NCBI RefSeq assembly: GCF_019145205.1 | Contig: NZ_JAHSTT010000001.1 | Span: 868,001 to 932,000 of the forward strand | Direction: 5' to 3' | Source of the DNA: Pseudomonas khavaziana | GTDB lineage: Bacteria > Pseudomonadota > Gammaproteobacteria > Pseudomonadales > Pseudomonadaceae | Length of the DNA: 64,000 bases | Shown here: piece by piece, positions 53,059 through 64,000 of the stretch | Layout of the letters: every line of letters starts with the position of its first letter | Position numbering within the stretch: position 1 is the first letter of the stretch | The notes under the pieces: generated by a model | What the model was told of the DNA's origin: nothing | Seen by the model: the letters and a program-made list of their open reading frames with translations, nothing else | Databases searched by the model: none | Made by a program: the position numbers and the translations under genes

Positions 53059-54573
53059 ATGCAATCGCGCCACTTGAAATTGCTCGCCGCCGCCACGCTG
53101 ACCGCTTGGTCGCTGACCGCTGGCCTGGCCCAGGCCGCTGGTGTTCTCACCATCGGCTGCCGTGAAGACAGCACCACCTTTGACCCGATCAAAAGCGCGC
53201 AAAACCGCGACACCTGGGTGTTTGCCAACGTCTACGACACCCTGGTGCGCGTGGATAACCTGGGCACCAAGATGGAACCAGGCCTGGCCGAAAGCTGGGA
53301 GATTTCCAAGGACGGCCTGACCTACACCTTCAAACTGCGTGAGGCGAAGTTCTCCGACGGATCAAAGATCACCGCCGATGATGCCGCGTTCAGCCTGCTG
53401 CGCATCCGCGACAACAAGGCGTCGTTGTGGAGCGACCCGTTCAGCCTGATCAACACCGCCAAGGCCAGCGATCCGAAGACCCTGGTGGTGACCCTGAAAA
53501 CCCCGGCGGTGGCTTTCCTCTCGCAATTGGCGTCGCCGACGGTGTCGATCCTGTCGGAAAAAGCCATGAACACCCTGGGCGAAGACGCCTACTCGGAAAA
53601 CCCGGTGACTTCCGGTGCGTTTACCGTGGAAGAATGGCGTAAGGGCGACCGGGTCATCCTCAAGAAGAACCCGAACTTCTGGCAGGCCAGCAACGTCAGC
53701 CTCGACGGCGTGGAGTGGGTGTCGGTAACCGATGACAACACGCGCATGCGCATGGTGCAGAACAACGAACTCGACACGGCGATCTTCGTGCCGTTCTCGC
53801 GGGTTGAAGAGCTTAAGAAAGACAAAAATGTGGTGATCCACTCCGACCCGTCCACCCGTGAAGATCACCTGTTGATCAACCACGAGCACGGCCTGCTGGC
53901 CAAGCCGCAAGTGCGCGAGGCCCTGGACATGGCCATCGACAAGCAATCACTGGTGAAGGCCGCCACTTACGGTCAAGGCACCGTGGCCTATTCCTACATT
54001 CCAAAAGGCTCGCTGTACCACTATGCCAATAACCTGCAACGCCCCTATGACCCTACGGCGGCGAAAAAGCTGCTGGAAGAGGCCGGCGCCAAGGACTTGA
54101 AGCTCAACTACGTGGTCAATGCCGGCAATGAGGCCGACGAGCAGATTGCGGTGATCATCAAGGACCAGTTGGCCAAGGTCGGCGTCACCGCCAACCTGCA
54201 AAAGGTCGACCCGACCCAAAGCTGGCAGATGCTGGTGGACGGTGAGTACGATATTTCGGTGATGTACTGGACCAACGACATCCTCGACCCGGACCAGAAG
54301 ACCACCTTCGTCCTGGGACACGACACTAACCAGAACTACATGACTCGCTACAAGAACGACAAGGTCAAGGCGTTGGTCGCGGCTGCACGGGTCGAGGCAG
54401 ACCCGGCCAAGCGCGAGCAAATGTATGTGGAGTTGCAGAAACTGGCGAAACAGGATGTGAACTGGATTGACCTGTACTACAGCCCGTATATCAACATCTC
54501 ACGCAAGAATGTGAGCAACTTCCTGCAGAACCCGTTGGGGCGTTTCACCCTTGAAGAGGTCGTGAAAAACTGA
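53059..54573 (+). CDS. Peptide ABC transporter substrate-binding protein (family 5)
   Basis: 504 residues with a signal peptide (MQSRHLKLLAAATLTAWSLTAGLAQA) and the SBP_bac_5 fold: TFDPIKSAQNRDTWVFANVYDTLVR near the N-terminus, LAESWEISKDGLTYTFKLREAKFSDG, then LRIRD and the two-lobed remainder. It would deliver a small peptide or peptide-like compound to the membrane complex. AAGGAG lies 9 nt before the ATG. In PipR-type systems the binding protein is needed for the plant-derived signal to reach the regulator. Confidence 0.92.
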   Translation: MQSRHLKLLAAATLTAWSLTAGLAQAAGVLTIGCREDSTTFDPIKSAQNRDTWVFANVYDTLVRVDNLGTKMEPGLAESWEISKDGLTYTFKLREAKFSDGSKITADDAAFSLLRIRDNKASLWSDPFSLINTAKASDPKTLVVTLKTPAVAFLSQLASPTVSILSEKAMNTLGEDAYSENPVTSGAFTVEEWRKGDRVILKKNPNFWQASNVSLDGVEWVSVTDDNTRMRMVQNNELDTAIFVPFSRVEELKKDKNVVIHSDPSTREDHLLINHEHGLLAKPQVREALDMAIDKQSLVKAATYGQGTVAYSYIPKGSLYHYANNLQRPYDPTAAKKLLEEAGAKDLKLNYVVNAGNEADEQIAVIIKDQLAKVGVTANLQKVDPTQSWQMLVDGEYDISVMYWTNDILDPDQKTTFVLGHDTNQNYMTRYKNDKVKALVAAARVEADPAKREQMYVELQKLAKQDVNWIDLYYSPYINISRKNVSNFLQNPLGRFTLEEVVKN

Positions 54574-54597
54574 GTTCCAGAGAACACCCGATACAAA

Positions 54598-54687
54598 TGT
54601 GGGAGGGGGCTTGCTCCCGATAGCTGAGTGTCAGTCAATGCATTTATTGGCTGGCCCACCGCTATCGGGAGCAAGCCCCCTCCCACA
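54598..54687. repeat. REPIN, family B
   Basis: Standard arms; loop GATAGCTGAGTGTCAGTCA ... CCCACCGCTATC. Placed between the convergent ends of the transporter operon and the SDR gene. Confidence 0.85.
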
Positions 54688-54708
54688 TTTAATACTTATG
54701 TATGTCTA

Positions 54709-55449
54709 TTATTGCGCGTCGAACGCCTGCCCATTGATGCCGGCACTGTCCGGCCCCATCAGGTACAGGTACACCGGCATGATCTCTTCCGGTGCCGGCC
54801 GCTCCATCGGATTTTCCCCTGGATACGCCTGGGCCCGCATGCTGGTGCGCGTGCCGCCGGGGTTGATGCTGTTCGAGCGTACTGCCGCCACATCCTCAAG
54901 CTCATCGGCCAGGGTCTGCATCAGCCCTTCGGTGGCGAATTTCGACACCCCATAGGCACCCCAATAGGCACGGCCCTTACGCCCGACGCTGCTGGAGGTG
55001 AACACCACCGACGCATCCTGGGACAGCTTGAGCAACGGCAGCAAGGTGGCGGTCAGCATGAACATCGCGTTGACGTTCACATGCATCACCCGCATGAAAT
55101 TCTCGCCGGACAACTGCTCGATGGGCGTGCGCGGGCCAATGATCGAGGCATTGTGCAGCAGGCCGTCGAGGTGGCCGAATTCCTTTTCGATCATCGCCGC
55201 CAACTCATCGTACTGATGGGGCAGGGCGGTCTCCAGGTTGAACGGGATCACCACCGGTTGCGGGTGGCCGGCGGCTTCGATCTCGTCATACACCTGGGCC
55301 AGATTGGCTTCGGTCTTGCCCAGCAACAGCACGGTAGCGCCATGGGCGGCATAGGTCTTCGCCGCTGCCGCGCCAATCCCGCGACCGGCGCCGGTTACCA
55401 GGATGATCCGGCCTTTGAGCAGTTCTGGAGGTGCGGAGTAATCAAACAT
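54709..55449 (-). CDS. Short-chain dehydrogenase, YciK-like
   Basis: 246 residues of the SDR family. Cofactor motif TGAGRGIGAAAAKTYAAHG near residue 20, NASIIGP, catalytic Ser (SSSVGRKG), Tyr and Lys (AYWGAYGVSKFA). It corresponds to E. coli YciK and to the gene that in Pseudomonas stands before mupP and ubiG; no substrate is established. Start at the ATG at 55449 (MFDYSAPPELL); the in-frame ATG at 55464 is less usual for the family. Confidence 0.88.
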   Translation of the reverse strand: MFDYSAPPELLKGRIILVTGAGRGIGAAAAKTYAAHGATVLLLGKTEANLAQVYDEIEAAGHPQPVVIPFNLETALPHQYDELAAMIEKEFGHLDGLLHNASIIGPRTPIEQLSGENFMRVMHVNVNAMFMLTATLLPLLKLSQDASVVFTSSSVGRKGRAYWGAYGVSKFATEGLMQTLADELEDVAAVRSNSINPGGTRTSMRAQAYPGENPMERPAPEEIMPVYLYLMGPDSAGINGQAFDAQ

Positions 55450-55490
55450 AAATAGCCTCGACAAAATTCACAGAAAATCCACGTGCCTTC

Positions 55491-55590
55491 TGTAGGAGCG
55501 AGCTTGCTCGCGAAAAACGTTAACGATAACGCGGGGGATCAGGATAAACGCGTCGTCCTCGGATTCTTCGCGAGCAAGCTCGCTCCTACA
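55491..55590. repeat. REPIN, family A
   Basis: Full arms; loop has GTTAACGATAACGCG. Between mupP and the SDR gene, which otherwise would form one operon with ubiG. Confidence 0.85.
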
Positions 55591-55606
55591 GGTGGGTGAT
55601 AGCGCT

Positions 55607-56278
55607 TCAGCAACTGCACAGCGCGTTATCCAGCACCTTGCGCAGCTCCAGCGGGTGGTCCACCACCACATCCGCGCCCCAGTGACGTGGGTTGTCATCC
55701 GGGTGGATATAGCCGTAGGTCACCGCCGCCGTGCGGGTGCCGGCGCCGCGGCCGGACTCGATATCGCGCAGGTCATCACCGACGAACAGCACGCTGGCCG
55801 GGTCCAGGTCGAGCATCTTGCACGCCAGGATCATCGGCTCGGGGTCCGGCTTGCTGTTCTTCACGTGGTCCGGGCAGATCAGCACGGCCGAACGCTCGGC
55901 CAGGCCCAGTCGCTGCATGATCGGTTCGGCAAAGCGCACGGGCTTGTTGGTGACTACGCCCCAGATCAGCTTGGCTTTCTCGATGTCTTCCAGCAGCTCC
56001 GCCATGCCGTCGAACAGTTTGCTGTGAACTGCACAGTCCTTGAGGTAGCGCTCGAGGAATTCCAGGCGCAATGCTTCAAAGCCGGGTGATTCCGGGTCCA
56101 TCGAGAAGGTCACCGCGACCATTGCCCGCGCTCCGCCGGAAATCTCATCGCGGATATGCTGCGGGCTGATCGGCTCCAGGCCCCGGTCGGCGCGCATGGC
56201 CTGGCAGATGGCGATAAAGTCCGGCGCGGTATCCAGCAGGGTACCGTCCATGTCGAAGAGAACCGCTCGCAACTTCAC
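55607..56278 (-). CDS. mupP: N-acetylmuramic acid 6-phosphate phosphatase MupP
   Basis: 223 residues, HAD phosphatase with motif [11 protein letters not shown] (Asp9, Asp11), motif II VVTNKP, Lys in KNSKPDPEP and motif IV VGDDLRD. In Pseudomonas, MupP dephosphorylates MurNAc-6-phosphate in the peptidoglycan recycling route that by-passes de novo UDP-MurNAc synthesis. It was formerly annotated as phosphoglycolate phosphatase. 4 bp after ubiG (56283), so co-transcribed. Confidence 0.9.
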   Translation of the reverse strand: MKLRAVLFDMDGTLLDTAPDFIAICQAMRADRGLEPISPQHIRDEISGGARAMVAVTFSMDPESPGFEALRLEFLERYLKDCAVHSKLFDGMAELLEDIEKAKLIWGVVTNKPVRFAEPIMQRLGLAERSAVLICPDHVKNSKPDPEPMILACKMLDLDPASVLFVGDDLRDIESGRGAGTRTAAVTYGYIHPDDNPRHWGADVVVDHPLELRKVLDNALCSC

Positions 56279-56282
56279 AGGC

Positions 56283-56981
56283 TTACTCCTCGCGCAGGGT
56301 CTGGATCATGTAGTTGACGTCAACGTCGCTGGCCAGCTTGTAGTGCTTGGTCAGCGGGTTGTAGGTCAGGCCGATGATGTCCTTGACCGTCAGCCCGGCC
56401 TGTCGGCTCCACGCGCCCAGCTCGGAAGGGCGGATGAATTTCTTGAAGTCATGGGTGCCACGCGGCAGCAGCTTCATGATGTATTCGGCGCCGATGATCG
56501 CGAACAGGTAAGCCTTGGGGTTGCGGTTGATGGTGGAGAAGAACACCTGGCCGCCGGGCTTGACCATGCGGAAACACGCACGGATCACCGAGGATGGGTC
56601 GGGTACGTGCTCCAGCATCTCCAGGCAGGTGACCACGTCGAACTGCTCGGGCATTTCCTCGGCCAGGGCTTCGGCGGTGATCTGGCGGTATTCCACGCTC
56701 ACGCCGGATTCCAGCTGGTGCAACTGGGCCACGGCCAGGGGCGCTTCGCCCATGTCGATGCCCATCACCGTGGCGCCGCGCTGGGCCATGGCTTCGCTGA
56801 GGATGCCGCCGCCGCAACCGACGTCCAGCACTTTTTTGCCGGCCAGGTTGACGCGTTCGTCAATCCAGTTGACCCGCAGCGGGTTGATGTCGTGCAGGGG
56901 CTTGAACTCGCTTTCGCGGTCCCACCAGCGGTGGGCCAGGGCTTCGAACTTGGCGATTTCGGCGTGGTCGACGTTGCTCAT
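56283..56981 (-). CDS. ubiG: Ubiquinone biosynthesis O-methyltransferase UbiG
   Basis: 232 residues, SAM-dependent methyltransferase for two O-methylation steps of ubiquinone synthesis. [26 protein letters not shown] (SAM motif I), [18 protein letters not shown] and [17 protein letters not shown] are typical of UbiG. Located between mtaD and mupP on the same strand. Standard length (E. coli 240). Confidence 0.96.
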   Translation of the reverse strand: MSNVDHAEIAKFEALAHRWWDRESEFKPLHDINPLRVNWIDERVNLAGKKVLDVGCGGGILSEAMAQRGATVMGIDMGEAPLAVAQLHQLESGVSVEYRQITAEALAEEMPEQFDVVTCLEMLEHVPDPSSVIRACFRMVKPGGQVFFSTINRNPKAYLFAIIGAEYIMKLLPRGTHDFKKFIRPSELGAWSRQAGLTVKDIIGLTYNPLTKHYKLASDVDVNYMIQTLREE

Positions 56982-57045
56982 GGTGAATCCTCTAGAATCT
57001 GATAAATCGCTATGTCGGTGCTGAACGCAGGGGCCAGCACCTTCG

Positions 57046-58377
57046 TTATTCGCTGTGCCCGCTGATGCGTTGGCCCCAGGCGATGGCCGTGGCGGTCAAC
57101 TGTTGTTCATCCATGCGGGTCAATTGCCGATCGTCGAGCAATGGCTTGCCGGCGACCCAAAGGTGTTTCACGCAATCGCGCCCGGTGGCATATATAAGCT
57201 GTGAGACCGGATCGTAGATCGGTTGTTGCGCCAGCCCCGACAAATCAAAGGCGACCATATCTGCTGCCTTGCCCACTTCCAGCGAGCCAATCTGGCTTTC
57301 CAGACCCATGGCGCGCGCGCCGTTGAGGGTCGCCATACGCAGGGCGCGGTGCGCATCCAGGGCGGTGGCCGAACCGGCGACGGCCTTGGCCAGCATCGCG
57401 GCGGTGCGGGTTTCGCCCAGCAGGTCCAGGTCATTGTTGCTGGCGGCGCCGTCGGTGCCGACGGCCACATTGACCCCTGCCTGCCACAAGCGCTCCACCG
57501 GGCAAAAGCCGCTGGCGAGTTTCAGGTTCGATTCCGGGCAATGGATAACGCTGGTGTTGCTTTCTACCAGTAAAGCCAGGTCATCCTCGCTGATTTGGGT
57601 CATATGAACGGCCTGGAAGCGCGGCCCCAGCAAGCCGAGGCGACCCAGGCGCGCCAGTGGCCGCTCGCCGGTCTGCTCCACGGCTTGCTGCACTTCGAAG
57701 GCGGTTTCATGCACATGCATATGGATCGTGGCGTCCAGCTCCTCGGCGACCACGCGGATTTTCTCCAAATTGGCATCGCTCACGGTGTAGGGCGCGTGAG
57801 GGCCAAAGGCGATCTTGATGCGCGGGTGATGCTTGAGGTCGCCGAATAGCTCGATAGCCTGGCGAAGCGCCTCGTCGGCACTGCTGGCGCCGGGAATCGG
57901 GAAATCGAGGATCGGCATCGCGATCTGCGCGCGCATGCCGCTGTTGTGCACGCAGTCGCTGGCGACCTTGGGGTAGAAGTACATGTCGCAAAAGCAGGTG
58001 ATGCCGCCCTTGAGCTGTTCAGCGATGGCCAGGTTGGTACCGTCGCGCACGAAGGCTTCATCGACCCACTTGGCTTCGGCGGGCCAGATGTGTTTTTCCA
58101 GCCAGGTCATCAGCGGCAGGTCGTCGGCCAGGCCACGGAACAGGCTCATGGCTGCATGGCCGTGGGCGTTGATCAGGCCGGGGCTGAGCAGCATGCCGGG
58201 CAGCTCCCGCACTTCCTTGGCCGCAAGCTTCAATGCCGCAGCCCGCGGGCCGATAAAGGCAATGCACCCGTCGCGGATGCCCAGGCCATGCTCCTTGAGC
58301 ACTACGCCGGCAGGTTCGACGGGTACCAGCCAGGTCGGCAGCAGCAGCAAGTCGAGCGGGGCGGCAGAGGTGGTCAT
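57046..58377 (-). CDS. mtaD: 5-methylthioadenosine/S-adenosylhomocysteine deaminase (TRZ/ATZ family)
   Basis: 443 residues of the amidohydrolase superfamily. Metal-binding residues are seen in [13 protein letters not shown] (two His), [10 protein letters not shown], and [16 protein letters not shown] (Asp). Pseudomonas homologues deaminate methylthioadenosine, giving methylthioinosine, which is cleaved by phosphorylase for methionine salvage; the next gene (mtnA, divergent) would isomerise the methylthioribose-1-phosphate formed. Divergent promoters lie in 109 bp. Confidence 0.85.
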   Translation of the reverse strand: MTTSAAPLDLLLLPTWLVPVEPAGVVLKEHGLGIRDGCIAFIGPRAAALKLAAKEVRELPGMLLSPGLINAHGHAAMSLFRGLADDLPLMTWLEKHIWPAEAKWVDEAFVRDGTNLAIAEQLKGGITCFCDMYFYPKVASDCVHNSGMRAQIAMPILDFPIPGASSADEALRQAIELFGDLKHHPRIKIAFGPHAPYTVSDANLEKIRVVAEELDATIHMHVHETAFEVQQAVEQTGERPLARLGRLGLLGPRFQAVHMTQISEDDLALLVESNTSVIHCPESNLKLASGFCPVERLWQAGVNVAVGTDGAASNNDLDLLGETRTAAMLAKAVAGSATALDAHRALRMATLNGARAMGLESQIGSLEVGKAADMVAFDLSGLAQQPIYDPVSQLIYATGRDCVKHLWVAGKPLLDDRQLTRMDEQQLTATAIAWGQRISGHSE

Positions 58378-58486
58378 CGCAGGCTTCTTCCCAGGCAGCT
58401 ATAAAAGAAGGGCGAAGTATACCCGAGCGTCCTGGCTGGCGGATCGCTATAATCCGCGGCTTTTGTTCATGAGTGCGGGGTAAGGG

Positions 58487-59557
58487 ATGCGCGACCGACT
58501 GTTGGCTGCAGAGAACGTGAAGGCCATCGATTGGCGTGATGGCGCGCTGTATCTGCTCGATCAGCGTGTTTTGCCGTCCCGGGAAAGCTGGGTAGCCTGC
58601 CGTACCGTAGAGGCAGTGGCCGATGCCATCCGCTCGATGCTGGTACGGGGCGCGCCGGCCATTGGCATCTGCGCCGCGTATGGCTTGGTGCTGGCTGCCC
58701 GTGAGCGCATCGCTCAAGGCGGTGACTGGCAAGCTGCCTGGGAAGAAGACTACGCACTGTTAGCCGATACCCGACCTACTGCCTCGAACCTGTTCTGGGC
58801 CTTGCAGCGCATGCGCGACCGCCTGGACCGCCTCAAGAAGCACGCCGATCCGCTGGCGGTGCTGGAAGCCGAAGCCATTGCGATTCATGAAAGCGACCGG
58901 GAGGCCAATTTCGTTATGGCCCAGCTAGGCATGGAGCGGATTCGCAAGCACCAAGGCAACGCCCAGGCGATCCTGACTCATGGCAACACTGGCGCTTTGG
59001 CCACGGGCGGCGTCGGCACGGCCCTCGGGGTTATTCGCGCAGCGTTCCTTGAAGGGTTGGTCGAGCAAGTCTATGTCAACGAGACCCGGCCCTGGCTGCA
59101 AGGCTCGCGGCTGACTGCCTGGGAGCTGGCGGGCGACGGTATCCCGGTGACGGTGAATGCCGACTCGGCGGGGGCGCATATCCTCAAGACCAAGGGCGTG
59201 ACCTGGGTGATTGTCGGCGCCGACTGCATTGCCGCCAATGGCGATGTGGTCAGCAAGATTGGCACTTATCAGTTGGCCGTCTGCGCCATGCACCACGGCG
59301 TGCGCTTCATGGTGGTGGCGCCAAGCTCGACCCTCGACCTGATGATGGCTACTGGCGATGACGTTGCGCTGGAGGCGCGTGATCCCGGCGAATTGCTGGA
59401 GGTAATGGGGCAGCGCTTGACGGTAGAGGCTATTAATCCGGTATTCGATGTCACCCCGGCTGACCTGATTGACGTGATCGTGACTGAGAAGGGCGTGGTC
59501 GAGCGGCCGGATACTGCCAAGTTGGCCAGGTTGATGTGCCGTAAGCGGCTGCATTGA
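58487..59557 (+). CDS. mtnA: Methylthioribose-1-phosphate isomerase-like protein with altered active site
   Basis: 356 residues (family about 350-358), full length and in frame, with the eIF2B/MtnA fold and motifs [14 protein letters not shown] and GSRLTAWEL. Several strongly conserved positions differ: THCN is THGN (Gly166 for the catalytic Cys), GADR is GADC (Cys247 for Arg), NKIGT is SKIGT (Ser257 for Asn), and DETRP is NETRP. The catalytic Asp246 is kept. Activity as isomerase is therefore doubtful. GTAAGGG lies before the ATG. Family comparison is from memory. Confidence 0.85.
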   Translation: MRDRLLAAENVKAIDWRDGALYLLDQRVLPSRESWVACRTVEAVADAIRSMLVRGAPAIGICAAYGLVLAARERIAQGGDWQAAWEEDYALLADTRPTASNLFWALQRMRDRLDRLKKHADPLAVLEAEAIAIHESDREANFVMAQLGMERIRKHQGNAQAILTHGNTGALATGGVGTALGVIRAAFLEGLVEQVYVNETRPWLQGSRLTAWELAGDGIPVTVNADSAGAHILKTKGVTWVIVGADCIAANGDVVSKIGTYQLAVCAMHHGVRFMVVAPSSTLDLMMATGDDVALEARDPGELLEVMGQRLTVEAINPVFDVTPADLIDVIVTEKGVVERPDTAKLARLMCRKRLH

Positions 59558-59581
59558 GGCCTGTGGTGTCTGTGAAATAGC

Positions 59582-59656
59582 AATCGGGAGCAAGTCCCCT
59601 CCCACACTTGAATTGTGAACACCGTCAAATGTGGGAGGGGGCTTGCCCCCGATTGG
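59582..59656. repeat. REP doublet, family B, inverted topology
   Basis: CGGGAGCAAGTCCCCTCCCA then GTGGGAGGGGGCTTGCCCCC, arms in reversed order as at 14258 and with a shorter loop that lacks the usual GTGTCAGTCA core. Confidence 0.8.
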
Positions 59657-59979
59657 CCCTTGAAGTCAATAAAGCATCCAGATCCAGCCTCAAAAAAAGC
59701 ACCACCCCACCTCTGAGCCCCTCTCGTCGCCCTCAAGCCTGTCATCCGTCAAATTACTAGTCTCCATGCGCATCAGGGGGATAGGTGCGTGGCGGCGATT
59801 GTGATAACATCCGGCGGTTTCCAGGGCCACCCCGAGGGGTGGCCCATAACGTGCAGATCCGTGTCATAACTCGTTGATTTGTCGTAAGTCGTTGTCAGGC
59901 ACCGTGCCGGCAGCGGCGAGCTTCGTTCGTCCCATATGGATGCGACGAAGTTTCACCCGAAAAAGGAATCAGGCTTCTC
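59657..59979. other. Upstream region of gyrA
   Basis: 323 bp with no gene seen. TGTGATAACAT near 59800 could be an extended -10 element of the gyrA promoter. A GC-rich inverted repeat (GGCCACCCC...GGGGTGGCC, 59825-59844) lies between it and the gene and could be part of the leader. Confidence 0.4.
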
Positions 59980-62634
<2,655 letters not shown>

Positions 62635-62644
62635 GCGGACACAC

Positions 62645-62679
62645 AGGGGGCGGATGAAGATTCGCCCCCTTGTTGTTTG
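62645..62679 (+). terminator. gyrA terminator
   Basis: AGGGGGCG, loop GATGAAGATT, CGCCCCCT followed by TGTTGTTT. Perfect 8-bp GC-rich stem, T-rich tail, 10 bp after the gyrA stop. Confidence 0.75.
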
Positions 62680-62715
62680 TCCGGATGGAAATATCGACAG
62701 CGATGAAAATCCAAC

Positions 62716-62804
62716 TGTGGGAGGGGGCTTGCTCCCGATTGCGGAGTGTCAGCGGCATATCAGCTGACTGACCCACCGCTTTCGCGAGCAAGCCCGCTCC
62801 CACA
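62716..62804. repeat. Chimeric REPIN, family B left arm with a different right arm
   Basis: The left arm is family B (GTGGGAGGGGGCTTGCTCCC), but the right arm reads CGCGAGCAAGCCCGCTCCCA, belonging to another REP subfamily, with matching changes on both sides of its own small hairpin. Located between gyrA and serC. Confidence 0.75.
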
Positions 62805-62865
62805 TTGGATCGGGTGTCGCCTGATATGTTTGCGTGACTACCACCAGATCAGAGTGAGATTGGAT

Positions 62866-63951
62866 GTGAGCAAGAGAGCCTATAACTTCTGTGCCGGTCC
62901 CGCGGCGCTTCCTGAAGCAGTCCTGCAGCGTGCGCAGGGTGAACTCCTCGACTGGCATGGAAAAGGCCTCTCCGTGATGGAAATGAGCCATCGCAGCGAT
63001 GAGTTCGTATCCATCGCCACCAAGGCCGAGCAGGACCTGCGCGACTTGCTGGACATCCCATCCGACTACAAAGTGCTGTTTCTGCAAGGTGGTGCGAGCC
63101 AGCAGTTCGCTCAACTGCCGCTGAACCTGTTGCCGGAAGATGGCACTGCCGACTATATCGACACCGGGATCTGGGGGCAGAAAGCCATTGAAGAGGCATC
63201 GCGCTACGGTCACGTCAATGTGGCAGGCACCGCCAAGCCCTACGACTACTTCGCCATTCCAGGTCAGAACGAGTGGAAGCTTTCGAAGGATGCGGCCTAC
63301 GTCCACTACGTAGCGAACGAAACCATTGGCGGCCTGGAATTCGACTGGGTGCCGGAAGTGGGTGACGTGCCGCTGGTGTGCGACATGTCTTCGGACATCC
63401 TTTCGCGCCCGATCGACGTATCCAAATACGGCATGATCTACGCCGGTGCGCAGAAGAACATCGGCCCGAGCGGCATCCTGGTCAATATCATCCGCGAAGA
63501 CCTGCTCGGTCGCGCGCGCTCGCTGTGCCCGACCATGCTCAACTACAAGGTTGCGGCCGATAACGGCTCGATGTACAACACCCCACCAGCGTTCGCCTGG
63601 TACCTCTCGGGCCTGGTGTTCGAATGGCTCAAAGAGCAGGGCGGTGTGGCTGCCATGGGCAAGCGCAACGAAGAGAAGAAGCGCACCCTGTACGACTTCA
63701 TCGACGCCAGCGGCTTGTACAGCAACCCGATCAACCTCACTGACCGCTCGTGGATGAACGTGCCGTTCCGCCTGGCCGATGATCGCCTGGACAAGCCATT
63801 CCTGGCCGGTGCCGACGCGCGCGGCCTGCTGAACCTCAAGGGCCACCGTTCGGTCGGCGGCATGCGCGCCTCCATCTACAACGCTGTCGACATCCACGCG
63901 ATCAACGCGTTGGTGGCCTACATGGCAGAGTTCGAAAAGGAACACGGCTAA
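62866..63951 (+). CDS. serC: Phosphoserine aminotransferase SerC
   Basis: 361 residues, class-V aminotransferase using PLP, converting 3-phosphohydroxypyruvate to phosphoserine (also acting in pyridoxal phosphate synthesis). GTG start at 62866 (protein begins MSKRAYNFCAGPAALPEAVL); the frame open upstream to 62746 crosses a REPIN. LQGGASQQF and the PLP-lysine in GAQKNIGPSG are present. The stop overlaps the next start (TAATG), so pheA is coupled. Confidence 0.96.
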   Translation: MSKRAYNFCAGPAALPEAVLQRAQGELLDWHGKGLSVMEMSHRSDEFVSIATKAEQDLRDLLDIPSDYKVLFLQGGASQQFAQLPLNLLPEDGTADYIDTGIWGQKAIEEASRYGHVNVAGTAKPYDYFAIPGQNEWKLSKDAAYVHYVANETIGGLEFDWVPEVGDVPLVCDMSSDILSRPIDVSKYGMIYAGAQKNIGPSGILVNIIREDLLGRARSLCPTMLNYKVAADNGSMYNTPPAFAWYLSGLVFEWLKEQGGVAAMGKRNEEKKRTLYDFIDASGLYSNPINLTDRSWMNVPFRLADDRLDKPFLAGADARGLLNLKGHRSVGGMRASIYNAVDIHAINALVAYMAEFEKEHG

Positions 63952-64000
63952 TGTCTGAGCAAGAACTCAAGGCCCTGCGTATACGCATTGATAGCCTGGA
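63951..64000 (+). CDS. pheA: PheA chorismate mutase/prephenate dehydratase, N-terminal start
   Basis: ATG at 63951, overlapping the serC stop. The 16 codons visible read MSEQELKALRIRIDSL, which matches the N-terminus of Pseudomonas PheA (chorismate mutase helix 1). The gene runs beyond the right edge. The serC-pheA order is that of the Pseudomonas backbone. Confidence 0.85.
   Translation, partial: MSEQELKALRIRIDSL

Overview
The window is chromosomal DNA of a Pseudomonas of the P. fluorescens group. The gene order (copSR/cupredoxin/queF/mlaA/PilZ/rssB-rssC/tal/dusA, and yciK-mupP-ubiG-mtaD-mtnA-gyrA-serC-pheA) follows the Pseudomonas backbone. Coding is dense and GC-rich, GyrA carries the Pseudomonas-type Thr83, and the intergenic gaps hold many REP doublets (REPINs) of the kinds known from this group. 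No tRNA, rRNA, CRISPR array, prophage or intact transposase was seen.

Layout. 1-5287 (-): a SWIM/helicase gene cut by the window edge, a csiV-like gene and mfd. 5643-10904: a long glyceraldehyde-3-phosphate dehydrogenase gene whose terminator has been split by a small IS4-like inverted-repeat element, a chalcone-isomerase-fold protein, sthA, a glycerophosphodiesterase and a PilZ protein. 10999-14245: lolCDE, with a terminator-like hairpin between lolD and lolE. 14363-17170: copper two-component system, a CopR/CusR-type box and a methionine-rich cupredoxin. 17237-24837: queF, DUF4404, a HAD-like protein lacking its nucleophile, mlaA, PilZ, rssB/rssC, tal and dusA. 24838-27964: a loosely packed accessory stretch with brnT/brnA, an orphan RHH antitoxin beside a truncated ParE/RelE toxin, DUF393, DUF6124 and a small lipoprotein. 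27971-41439: MFS pump, mqo with an export-signal-like N-terminus, LysR/EamA pair, surface lipoprotein, VapBC with a palindromic operator, ppnN, an LpxO-like hydroxylase, fabV, HAD, LysR and a class-III aminotransferase.

41498-46344 is a nucleoside/nucleobase uptake block: punR, punC, a Tsx-like outer-membrane channel and an NCS2 purine permease, with candidate operators in both divergent promoters. 46441-54573 is the most striking region: proline iminopeptidase / LuxR solo / second proline iminopeptidase / complete peptide ABC transporter. This is the arrangement of the plant-responsive PipR-type systems of plant-associated pseudomonads, and two lux-box-like palindromes sit exactly in the two intergenic gaps around the regulator.

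54709-64000 holds housekeeping genes: YciK-like SDR, mupP, ubiG, mtaD, mtnA (with several conserved active-site residues replaced), gyrA, serC and the start of pheA. Sixteen REP elements in 64 kb fall into two main families, with several chimeric, collapsed or topologically inverted copies.
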